Below, piece by piece: positions 42,202 to 49,643 of a stretch of 64,000 nucleotides of DNA. Both the position numbers and the translations under genes were made by a program. The stretch covers positions 2,232,001 through 2,296,000 of the forward strand of contig NZ_JAUSXG010000001.1 of the NCBI RefSeq assembly GCF_030815855.1, read 5' to 3'. Each line of letters opens with the position of its first letter. Positions within the stretch are counted from its first letter, which is position 1. The notes under the pieces were generated by a model. It searched no databases. It was not told the DNA's origin and saw nothing but the letters and a program-made list of their open reading frames with translations. Origin of the DNA: Variovorax paradoxus (lineage in GTDB: Bacteria; Pseudomonadota; Gammaproteobacteria; Burkholderiales; Burkholderiaceae_C).

Positions 42202-43854
42202 ATGAATTCGACGCACGAGGTGTTCAACCAGCCCGAACCGCTGGTGGGCTACAACCTGTTCGAAACCAACCGGCCCCTGCGCGATGCGTTGAAGTTCAAC
42301 GCGCCATCGCTTCAGCTGGCGCAGTTGAACGAACTGGGCGGCACCGTCGGCTCCGCCGAGATGCAGACGCATGCGCGGCTCGCCAACACGCACACGCCCG
42401 AACTGCACACGCACGACCGCTTCGGGCGGCGCATCGACGAGGTGGAGTTCCATCCGAGCTACCACGTGCTGATGAAGGCAGCGGTCGGCGCGGGCCTGCA
42501 TGGCACGCCCTGGACCGGCACATCGGCATCCCCGCACGTGCAGCGCGCCGCCGGCTTCATGCTCTTCACCGAGCTGGAGTCGTCGGTCCTTTGCCCGATC
42601 TCCATGACCTATGCCGCCACACCCGCGCTGCGCGGCAATGAGGCCGTGTATGCCGACTGGGGCCCAAAGCTCGGCAGCCTCTGGTATGACCCCGCACTCA
42701 AATCCTTCAAGGACAAGCCCGGCGTCACCATGGGCATGGGCATGACCGAGAAGCAGGGTGGCTCGGACGTGCGGGCCAACACCACCCGCGCCGTGCGCGA
42801 AGGCAGCGACGCATGGGGCGAGCGCTATGCGATCACCGGCCACAAGTGGTTCTTCTCGGCGCCGATGTGCGATGCCTTCCTGGTGCTGGCGCAGGCGCCC
42901 GCAGGGCTGAGTTGCTTCTTCCTGCCGCGCGTGCTGCCGGATTGGATGGGCGAGGGAGCACGCAATGCCATTCACATCCAGCGCCTGAAGGACAAGCTCG
43001 GCAACAAGGCCAATGCGAGCTCCGAGGTCGAGTTCCATGGCGCCAGCGCGTGGCGCGTGGGCGAAGAAGGCCGCGGCATTCCGCAGATCCTCGAGATGGG
43101 CACGATGACGCGGCTCGACTGCGCGCTAGGCACCAGCGCGCTGATGCGCCAGGCGCTGAGCCTGGCCATCCATCACACCACGCAGCGCAACGCCTTCGGC
43201 AAGCCGCTGGTCGAACAGCCGCTCATGAAGAACGTGCTGGCCGACCTGGCGCTCGAAAGCGAAGCCGCGACCGCGCTGGCGATTCGCCTGGCCCGCGCCT
43301 TCGACCACCCGGGCGACGAACACGAGCGCCTGATGGCGCGCCTGCTCACGCCGGTCGCCAAGTTCTGGATCTGCAAGCGCGGCAGCCATTTCGCGCAGGA
43401 AGCCATGGAGTGCTTGGGCGGCAACGGCTATGTGGAAGAGGGTGGCGAAGGCACGATGGCGCGCATCTACCGTGAGATGCCGCTCAACTCGATCTGGGAA
43501 GGCGCGGGCAACATCATGGCGCTCGATCTCTTGCGCGGGCTGCGCAAGGGCGATGCCGTGGCCGCGCTCGCCAAGGAGCTGGCGCCGGCGCGCGGCCAGC
43601 ACGCCGCGCTCGACCGCCTGGCCGACGCACTGCCGGCGCGCATCGAGGCCATGGCCTCCGAAACCGAGGCGCGCCGTCTGGCACAGGACGTGGCCCTGGC
43701 GGTGCAAGCTGCGTTGCTCGCACAAACCGCCCCGCCGGCTGTGGTGGGCGCGTTTTGCACATCGCGCCTTGGCGGTGATTGGGGCAGCGCCTTCGGCACG
43801 CTGGGCGCGGGCACCGATTTCGATTCGATCATCGAGCGCGCCAGCCCTCGTTGA
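42202..43854 (+). CDS. AidB-like acyl-CoA dehydrogenase
   Basis: The product has 550 residues from ATG 42202, placed behind CACGGAGGTATTCGA. The AidB-type N-terminus (VFNQPEPLVGYNLFETNRPL) and the motifs GMTEKQGGSDVRANTT and LNSIWEGAGNIMALDLLRG are clear, the last containing the expected active-site glutamate. AidB of E. coli belongs to the alkylation response and has isovaleryl-CoA dehydrogenase activity; metabolic members act on short branched acyl-CoAs. Its location here favours the metabolic role. Confidence 0.93.
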   Translation: MNSTHEVFNQPEPLVGYNLFETNRPLRDALKFNAPSLQLAQLNELGGTVGSAEMQTHARLANTHTPELHTHDRFGRRIDEVEFHPSYHVLMKAAVGAGLHGTPWTGTSASPHVQRAAGFMLFTELESSVLCPISMTYAATPALRGNEAVYADWGPKLGSLWYDPALKSFKDKPGVTMGMGMTEKQGGSDVRANTTRAVREGSDAWGERYAITGHKWFFSAPMCDAFLVLAQAPAGLSCFFLPRVLPDWMGEGARNAIHIQRLKDKLGNKANASSEVEFHGASAWRVGEEGRGIPQILEMGTMTRLDCALGTSALMRQALSLAIHHTTQRNAFGKPLVEQPLMKNVLADLALESEAATALAIRLARAFDHPGDEHERLMARLLTPVAKFWICKRGSHFAQEAMECLGGNGYVEEGGEGTMARIYREMPLNSIWEGAGNIMALDLLRGLRKGDAVAALAKELAPARGQHAALDRLADALPARIEAMASETEARRLAQDVALAVQAALLAQTAPPAVVGAFCTSRLGGDWGSAFGTLGAGTDFDSIIERASPR

Positions 43855-43898
43855 GCACATTTCCCGAACCTTCAAAGAAAAAGACCACAAGGACCCCG

Positions 43899-44837
43899 AT
43901 GGCCGAACTCATTCTTCACCACTACAACACCTCGCCGTTCTCGGAGAAAGTGCGGCTCATCCTCGGCGCCAAGAAGCTGCCGTGGAAGTCCGTTCTCATC
44001 CCGGCCATCATGCCCAAGCCCGATGTGGAAGTGCTCACCGGCGGCTACCGCAAGACGCCGTTCCTGCAGATCGGCGCCGACATGTATTGCGACAGCGCGC
44101 TCATCGCCGACGTGCTCGAGCACCTCCAGTTCGAACCCACGCTGTACCCCGAGCCCGAAAAAGGCATGTCGCGCATCCTCGCGCAGTGGGCCGACACCAC
44201 GCTGTTCTGGGCCGCCATGGCCTGGAGCATGCAGCCCCGCGGCGCGGCCGAGCTGTTCGCCAAGGCGCCGCCCGAAGTGGCCAAGGCCTTCGGCGAAGAC
44301 CGCGCGAAGATGAGCGCGGGCAACATGGCGCGGCTGCGCTCGGCCGACGCCACCAGCGCCTACAAGTCGTACCTGCGCCGGCTGTCCGACATGCTCGACG
44401 ACAAGCCCTACCTGCTGGGCGAAGTGCCGTCCATTGCCGATTTCTCGGTGTACCACCCGCTCTGGTACACGCGCCGCATCGACTCGGTGCGGGGCATCCT
44501 CGACCTCACACCGGCGGTGCTCGACTGGATGGACCGCATGGCCGCCATCGGCCATGGCGTGCTCGAGAAGTCGAGCTCGGACGAAGCCATTGCCGCTGCA
44601 AAGGCCGCAACGCCGCACACGCTGCTGACCGACAGCACCTTCCAGGACGACCACGGCATTCCGCTCGGCAGCGCCGTGACGGTCCGCGCCGAGAGCTTCG
44701 GCCTCGAGGAAACCCCCGGCACGCTGGTGGCCGCCACGCGCACGCACTACACGCTGGAGCGCAGCCACGAGCGCGTGGGCACGGTGCACGTGCATTTCCC
44801 GCGCATCGGCTACGTGCTGAAGAAAGCGGAAGCCTGA
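43899..44837 (+). CDS. Glutathione S-transferase family protein with C-terminal extension
   Basis: The product has 312 residues. The N-terminal thioredoxin-like domain (about 1-80) shows NTSPFSEKVRLILGAKKL and the cis-proline region YRKTPFLQIGA, followed by a helical domain to about residue 225. The last 85 residues are unlike a GST. They read as beta-rich (LGSAVTVRAE, GTLVAATRTHYTLER, VGTVHVHFPRIGYVL) and look like a separate small domain. It may conjugate or isomerise a pathway intermediate; the extension's role is unknown. Confidence 0.87.
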   Translation: MAELILHHYNTSPFSEKVRLILGAKKLPWKSVLIPAIMPKPDVEVLTGGYRKTPFLQIGADMYCDSALIADVLEHLQFEPTLYPEPEKGMSRILAQWADTTLFWAAMAWSMQPRGAAELFAKAPPEVAKAFGEDRAKMSAGNMARLRSADATSAYKSYLRRLSDMLDDKPYLLGEVPSIADFSVYHPLWYTRRIDSVRGILDLTPAVLDWMDRMAAIGHGVLEKSSSDEAIAAAKAATPHTLLTDSTFQDDHGIPLGSAVTVRAESFGLEETPGTLVAATRTHYTLERSHERVGTVHVHFPRIGYVLKKAEA

Positions 44838-44940
44838 AGACCGTTGAGCGGGGCACCTTCGTGACTGCGCCGGAGCGCTTTCCGTATTTCAATAGCGCCT
44901 CCAAGGTCAGAGACATTCAACGCAAGAAGGACACCGGCAA

Positions 44941-45846
44941 ATGATTCAGGACTTCAAGGGCAAGACGGCCGTACTCACCGGCGCGGGTTCGGGCTTCGGG
45001 CTCGAGTGCGCACGCATCGGGGCCGCGCGGGGCATGAACCTCGTGCTGGTCGATGTGCAGCAGGACGCGCTCGACAAGGCCCGGGCCGAGATGGAAGCCG
45101 CCGGCGTGCAGGTGCTGGCCCGCAAGGTCGATGTGTCCGATGCCGCGCAGATGGAAGCGCTGGCCCTTGCGGTGAAGGAGCGCTTCGGCGCGCCGCATTT
45201 CGTGTTCAACAACGCCGGTGTGGGAGCGGGCGGCCTGGTGTGGGAAAACACCGTGGCCGACTGGGAATGGGTGCTCGGCGTCGACCTGTGGGGCGTGATT
45301 CACGGCGTTCGCCTGTTCACGCCGATGATGCTCGAAGCGGCCGCCAAGGACCCGGGCTACCGCGGCCACATCACGAACACGGCCAGCATGGCCGGCCTGC
45401 TCACGCCGCCCAACATGGGCATCTACAACGCCGCCAAGGCGGCGGTGGTGAGCCTGACCGAAACGCTCTACCAGGACCTGAACCTCGTGACCGACCAGAT
45501 CGGCGCGAGCCTGCTGTGCCCGTACTTCGTGCCGACCGGCATCACGAGCAGCGAGCGCAACCGGCCGAACGCACCCAAGGAAACCGAACTCACAAAGAGC
45601 CAGCTCATCGGCCAGGCCATGAGCAACAAGGCCGTGAGCAGCGGCAAGATCACGGCAACCGAAGTGGCGGTGAAGGTGTTCGACGCAATCACGGACAACC
45701 AGTTCTACGTGTTCAGCCACCCGAAGGCGCTGGGCAATGTAAGGGCCCGCATGGAGAACATCGTGCTGGGCACGAATCCTGCCGATCCGTTTCTCGAGCG
45801 GCCTGAGATCGGGCTGAAACTGCGGGAGCAGTTGCGGGCGGCTTGA
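44941..45846 (+). CDS. Short-chain dehydrogenase/reductase
   Basis: The product has 301 residues. The cofactor motif is TGAGSGFGLECA, followed by FNNAGVGAGG. The catalytic serine is in NTASMAGLL and the Tyr-Lys pair in YNAAKAAVV. It has a longer C-terminal part than classical SDRs, similar to many uncharacterised bacterial enzymes. An aspartate at the end of beta-2 (LVLVDVQQ) suggests NAD preference. It is the last gene of the plus-strand region, and its TGA directly abuts the LysR stop (TGATCA). Confidence 0.92.
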   Translation: MIQDFKGKTAVLTGAGSGFGLECARIGAARGMNLVLVDVQQDALDKARAEMEAAGVQVLARKVDVSDAAQMEALALAVKERFGAPHFVFNNAGVGAGGLVWENTVADWEWVLGVDLWGVIHGVRLFTPMMLEAAAKDPGYRGHITNTASMAGLLTPPNMGIYNAAKAAVVSLTETLYQDLNLVTDQIGASLLCPYFVPTGITSSERNRPNAPKETELTKSQLIGQAMSNKAVSSGKITATEVAVKVFDAITDNQFYVFSHPKALGNVRARMENIVLGTNPADPFLERPEIGLKLREQLRAA

Positions 45847-46773
45847 TCAGCCGGCCTTGGCCTGCGAGGCAATCCACTTCCACACGGTGCGAATCGCGGG
45901 TTCGTGCTCCCGCCCGCTCGCCGTCGCAAGAAAGTAGCTCCCGGTATCGAGCGCGGGCCCGAAGGGCTGCACCAGCGCGCCGCTGCGCAGTTCTTCGGCC
46001 GCGAGCGTGAGGCTGAGCAACGCCACGCCGTGGCCCGCGAGCGCGGCGAGGATGGCGTGGGTTTCGTCGGAGAACGACAGGCCCGCGGCCTTCATCGATC
46101 GACCCCTGGGCACAGCCAGGCCGGCTTCGCGGAACCATCGCGGCCACGTTGCGGGCGCGAGCGCGCCCGGCTGCCAGTCGGCATGGATCAATTGGTGCTT
46201 CGGCAGGTCGCTCACGCGCTTCAGTCCCAGCATCGGGCTGCACAGCGGTGCGTATTGCTCGGGCACCAATTCGCTCACTGCGAGGCCGGGCCAGTTGCCG
46301 CTGCCGGAGCGCACGGCAATGTCGGCGTCGCCGCGCGCGAGGTCGACCAGTGTGTCGCTGGCATGCAGCCGCAGTTCGATGCCAGGGCACGCCTTGCGGA
46401 AGCCGGCCATGCGCGGCAGCACCCAACGGGCCGCGAAAGCGGTGTTGGTGGTGAGCGTGACAGCGTGCGAGGCTGGCGGTTGGCGCAGCCTCTCGATGCC
46501 CGCCTCGAGCGCATCGAAGCCCGCGCGCAGATCGTCGAAGAGCCGCTGGCCTGCCGGCGTCAGCGCCAGCTGCCGCGTGAGCCGCCGAAACAGCGGCCGG
46601 CCCAGCGTGTCCTCGAGCGCACGCACCTGGTGGCTGATGGCCGAGGGCGTGACCGACAGCTCGATCGCGGCGCGCTGAAAGCTCAGATGCGCGGCAGCCG
46701 CTTCGAACGCGCGCAGCGAAAGCAGGGGCGGCAGGCGGCGCGGTCGCCTTACGGATGAGCCAGATTCGTTCAT
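45847..46773 (-). CDS. LysR family transcriptional regulator (GcvA-like)
   Basis: The product has 308 residues. The N-terminal winged helix-turn-helix is clear (LRAFEAAAAHLSFQRAAIEL, SVTPSAISHQVRALE). It is followed by a periplasmic-binding-like effector domain with FAARWVLPRMAGF. It is divergent from the azoreductase gene with 100 bp between starts, and most likely controls it. Confidence 0.94.
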   Translation of the reverse strand: MNESGSSVRRPRRLPPLLSLRAFEAAAAHLSFQRAAIELSVTPSAISHQVRALEDTLGRPLFRRLTRQLALTPAGQRLFDDLRAGFDALEAGIERLRQPPASHAVTLTTNTAFAARWVLPRMAGFRKACPGIELRLHASDTLVDLARGDADIAVRSGSGNWPGLAVSELVPEQYAPLCSPMLGLKRVSDLPKHQLIHADWQPGALAPATWPRWFREAGLAVPRGRSMKAAGLSFSDETHAILAALAGHGVALLSLTLAAEELRSGALVQPFGPALDTGSYFLATASGREHEPAIRTVWKWIASQAKAG

Positions 46774-46810
46774 CGGTGGAGAAATGATCGTTTGTCGTCA
46801 GCGGGTTGCA

Positions 46811-46825
46811 TCTCTAGATTCGAGA
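46811..46825. promoter_or_regulatory. Possible LysR operator between the regulator and azoR
   Basis: The dyad TCTC-N7-GAGA lies in the divergent region, 49 bases before the azoreductase start. It matches the general shape of LysR sites (short dyad, AT-rich centre). Confidence 0.35.
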
Positions 46826-46873
46826 CGTGCCAGGCCATTGTGGCAGCGCAATACAGAACAGATCAACTCACCC

Positions 46874-47617
46874 ATGAAGACCATGAACCTGAACCTCCTT
46901 CATATCGACAGCAGTGCCCGCCCAGGACGCTCCGACACCGACGCCCACGGCTCGCACACGCGCCGGCTCTCCGCGCGCTTCGTCGAGCGCTGGCGCAAGA
47001 CCCGGCCCGACGACCGCATCGACTACCTCGACGTCGGCCAGCATCCGCCGGCGCACGTCGACGGACGCTGGATCCACGCCGCCTTCACCCCGCCCGCCGA
47101 GCGTGAGCCCTGGATGGCCGAGGCATTGGCCGAGAGCGATCGGCTCGTCGACCAGCTCGTTGCCGCCGACCTGATCGTGGTGGGCTTGCCGATGTACAAC
47201 TTCAGCGTGCCCGCGCAGTTCAAGGCCTACATCGACAACATCGTGCGCGTGGGGCGTACCTTCGGCTTCGACCGTGCACGCGGCGCTGTGCCGTACTGGC
47301 CGATGCTCGCGGATGCGGGCAAGCGCATGGTGCTGCTCGGCGCACGCGGCGACCACGGCTACGACCCCGGCGGGCGCATTGCGCACCTGAACCACGCGGA
47401 GCGCAGCGTTCGCTCGGTGTTCGGCTACATCGGCATCACCGACGTGTTCGAGGCGGCGGTGGAATGCGACGAGTTCGGCGGCGAGCAGCTCGCGCAGTCG
47501 ATGCAAAAGGCCGAAGCCGCGGTCGATCGGCTCGTCGACGACCTCAGCGGTACGACAGCACCAGTCCGTGCACCAATCGCGTCCACCCATCCAGCATCAC
47601 GAACAGCAACAGCTTGA
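46874..47617 (+). CDS. azoR: FMN-dependent NADH-azoreductase
   Basis: The product has 247 residues from MKTMNLNLLHIDSSAR. It has a flavodoxin-like fold with the FMN motif GLPMYNFSVPAQFKAYID and GRTFGFDRARGAVPYWP. It reduces azo and quinone compounds with NADH. The last 24 or so residues (Ala/Thr/Pro-rich) extend over the 3' end of sctR on the opposite strand by 74 bp and have no family resemblance, as if the original stop was lost at the junction with the secretion locus. Confidence 0.9.
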   Translation: MKTMNLNLLHIDSSARPGRSDTDAHGSHTRRLSARFVERWRKTRPDDRIDYLDVGQHPPAHVDGRWIHAAFTPPAEREPWMAEALAESDRLVDQLVAADLIVVGLPMYNFSVPAQFKAYIDNIVRVGRTFGFDRARGAVPYWPMLADAGKRMVLLGARGDHGYDPGGRIAHLNHAERSVRSVFGYIGITDVFEAAVECDEFGGEQLAQSMQKAEAAVDRLVDDLSGTTAPVRAPIASTHPASRTATA

Positions 47618-48203
47618 ACGGCAGCGAGATGGTGGTGGGCGCGATCATCGACATGCCGAGTGCCAGCAGCACCGTGGCGACGATCAAGTCCACCACCACG
47701 AACACCAGATAGATGATGAAGCCGATCTGGAAGGCGCGCGTGAGCTCGCTGAGCGTGAAGCTCGGCACCAGCACCATGAAGTCGTCGTCCCTCAATTGCT
47801 CGGCGCGGGCCTTGGGCCAGATGTTGGAGGCCGACTTCAGGAAGAACTGCCGCTCGCGTTCGTGCGTGTGCTTCTGCAGAAACTCTTTCACCGGCACCTT
47901 GGCGGCATCGATCACCGCCATGATGTCGCCCATGCTCTCGCCCTTGTTGCCGAAGTTGCGGTTGCGCAGCGTGTCGCCGATGTCCATGCCGACCGGCGCC
48001 ATGATGTAGACCGTCAGGATGACCGCAATGCCGTTCAGCACCATGTTCGGCGGCGTCTGCTGCAGGCCCAGCGCCGTGCGCAGAAGGCCGAACACGATGA
48101 CCAGCTTGGTGTAGCTCGTGACCATCAGCGCCGCGAAAGTCGCGAAGCCGAACGCGACCATCACCGCGACAAGTGTGAGAGGCTCCGGTATTCCGCCTTG
48201 CAT
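47544..48203 (-). CDS. sctR: Type III secretion export-gate protein SctR
   Basis: The product has 219 residues. SctR/FliP family motifs are TSYTKLVIVFGLLRTALGLQ, QTPPNMVLNGIAVILT and, near the C-terminus, AFQIGFIIYLVFVVVDLIVA. It forms the core of the export gate with SctS and SctT. It is nine bp downstream of sctQ. Normally sctR is followed by sctS; here sctS is in the divergent operon. The 3' end overlaps azoR by 74 bp. Confidence 0.96.
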   Translation of the reverse strand: MQGGIPEPLTLVAVMVAFGFATFAALMVTSYTKLVIVFGLLRTALGLQQTPPNMVLNGIAVILTVYIMAPVGMDIGDTLRNRNFGNKGESMGDIMAVIDAAKVPVKEFLQKHTHERERQFFLKSASNIWPKARAEQLRDDDFMVLVPSFTLSELTRAFQIGFIIYLVFVVVDLIVATVLLALGMSMIAPTTISLPFKLLLFVMLDGWTRLVHGLVLSYR

Positions 48204-48212
48204 GGGAACCGC

Positions 48213-49343
48213 TCAGACTTCGCCGGGAGCGAACTCCGACACCCGTACGCCCAGGCGGTCGCCCACGGCCACCAGGTAGCCCTTGCCCAGCACGTTGCCG
48301 TGCGCAAGGATGCGAACCGGGCAGCGATTGAGCGGCTCGCCCAGGTCGAACACATGGCCGGCGCGAATACTCTTCAGTTCGCCGAGCGACAGCGAGAGTT
48401 CGCCCACCTCGAAGCGCAGCGTCACCTCCAGCGCATCGAGCCGGTCGAGCGGCAGGTTGACATTGTCCGCGGCGGTCGCGGAGTCGGCGGGCGTGTCTGG
48501 CTTCATGGCACTGTCTCTCGATTGCTGAACGGTGATGCGCGAGCCTTCGGCAACGGCCGAGAGATGCAGCCCGGCGGCGCCTCCCAACTCCGCGGTGACG
48601 ACGATCCCGGCACCCGAAGAACTCCATTGCTCGATGCCGACGATGTCGCCGGGGCGGATGCTGCCGATCTCGCGAAGCCGGATCGGCGTGCTGCCGAGCC
48701 GGAAGCTCACCGGCAGCCGCAACGCATGAAAGGATTCGCTGCTCCGCGCGGCATGGCGAGGGCCGGTGGCCGCGGGCACGAGGGCGTCGAACGTGGCGGC
48801 GTCGTCGAACTGCACGCAGCCGCGCAGCATCGCGCCGCCGTCGTTCGGCGTGGCAACGAAGAAGGCGGCGCGCTCGGGGTCGCAATGCAGCAGCGGCTGC
48901 GGCTCGCTCGATTCACGGGCACCATGCCGGTCGCGGAACCGGTGCGCGTCGGCATCGGAGGGTTGCCATTCGAAGTGCAGGCGCAGCGTTTTTTCGAGCG
49001 CATCGATCAGCGGGTGGAGCGCATCGGCCAGCAGGATGTAGCGCAGGTCGCGCGGCAGCAGGTCGATGCGGCGTTCGCCGAGCAGGGCCTGCATGCTCGG
49101 TGCATCCATCGCGAGATGGCCGGTGTGCGCGCCGAGCCTGAAGCTGTAGCTCTCGCGCGATGTGTGGGCCAAGGCCTCGTCGTGATGCCACCCGATCCGG
49201 TAGCTCGCGCCCTTCGCCGCCACGCCTTGGAACGGCGCCGCCGCATACAGGCGATTGAGCGCACGCACATTCGCTGCATCGGCGCGAGGCAACGTGCGAG
49301 CCTCTCCGAGCTCGGTCACCGCTTCAGCGGACCGGGGCGGCAT
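48213..49343 (-). CDS. sctQ: Type III secretion cytoplasmic ring protein SctQ
   Basis: The product has 376 residues. The C-terminal SpoA domain (about residues 300-370) contains LRFEVGELSLSLGEL, GHVFDLGEPLNRCPV and LGKGYLVAVGDRLGVRV. A second SpoA-like region lies before it (about 215-275, SIRPGDIVGIEQW). SctQ forms the sorting platform below the export gate and binds SctL and SctK. An internal ATG at 48506 (MKPDTPAD), preceded by GAGAG, would yield a 97-residue C-terminal SpoA fragment, as known for some SctQ proteins. Confidence 0.9.
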   Translation of the reverse strand: MPPRSAEAVTELGEARTLPRADAANVRALNRLYAAAPFQGVAAKGASYRIGWHHDEALAHTSRESYSFRLGAHTGHLAMDAPSMQALLGERRIDLLPRDLRYILLADALHPLIDALEKTLRLHFEWQPSDADAHRFRDRHGARESSEPQPLLHCDPERAAFFVATPNDGGAMLRGCVQFDDAATFDALVPAATGPRHAARSSESFHALRLPVSFRLGSTPIRLREIGSIRPGDIVGIEQWSSSGAGIVVTAELGGAAGLHLSAVAEGSRITVQQSRDSAMKPDTPADSATAADNVNLPLDRLDALEVTLRFEVGELSLSLGELKSIRAGHVFDLGEPLNRCPVRILAHGNVLGKGYLVAVGDRLGVRVSEFAPGEV

Positions 49344-49643
49344 GCATGCTTTCGTTCGAACAACTGCTACGTCTTGTCACTGTCTACATACTTTCAAGCA
49401 ACGCAAAGACCTTCGGGTTCGGGGTCGACGCAGCTTAGCGAAAGGGGCAGGGCGCAGGTAGTACGCAAACGCGTAGTGCCGCGCGCGCCACAAGTCCTTC
49501 GTACTTACGAGAACTCGTGGTTGCCGTGATCGGAGGGCGCCGCTTAGAGTCCAACGCGACGTGAGCTCCTTCACGTCCGACGTGCAGCGCAAGGCGATGC
49601 GCGTCCAACAACAACTCCAAGATTTCACTTGAGCAAGGACGTC
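49344..49643. promoter_or_regulatory. Divergent control region between sctQ and sctV
   Basis: These 300 bp hold no plausible gene. The region is less GC-rich than its neighbours and contains two dyads: TACGC-N4-GCGTA (49462-49475), and a compound dyad at 49488-49520 with outer arms CCACAAGT / ACTCGTGG (one mismatch) and inner arms TCGTA / TACGA. No TTCG-N16-TTCG box of the HrpB/HrpX type and no HrpL box was found. Confidence 0.6.

Noticed and set aside
49351..49501. Several TTCG tetramers before sctV
   Set aside because: No pair is separated by 16 bases.
47568..49529. A 653-codon plus-strand frame opposite sctR and sctQ
   Set aside because: The minus-strand genes match SctR and SctQ. The plus frame is Arg/His/Gln-rich shadow sequence.
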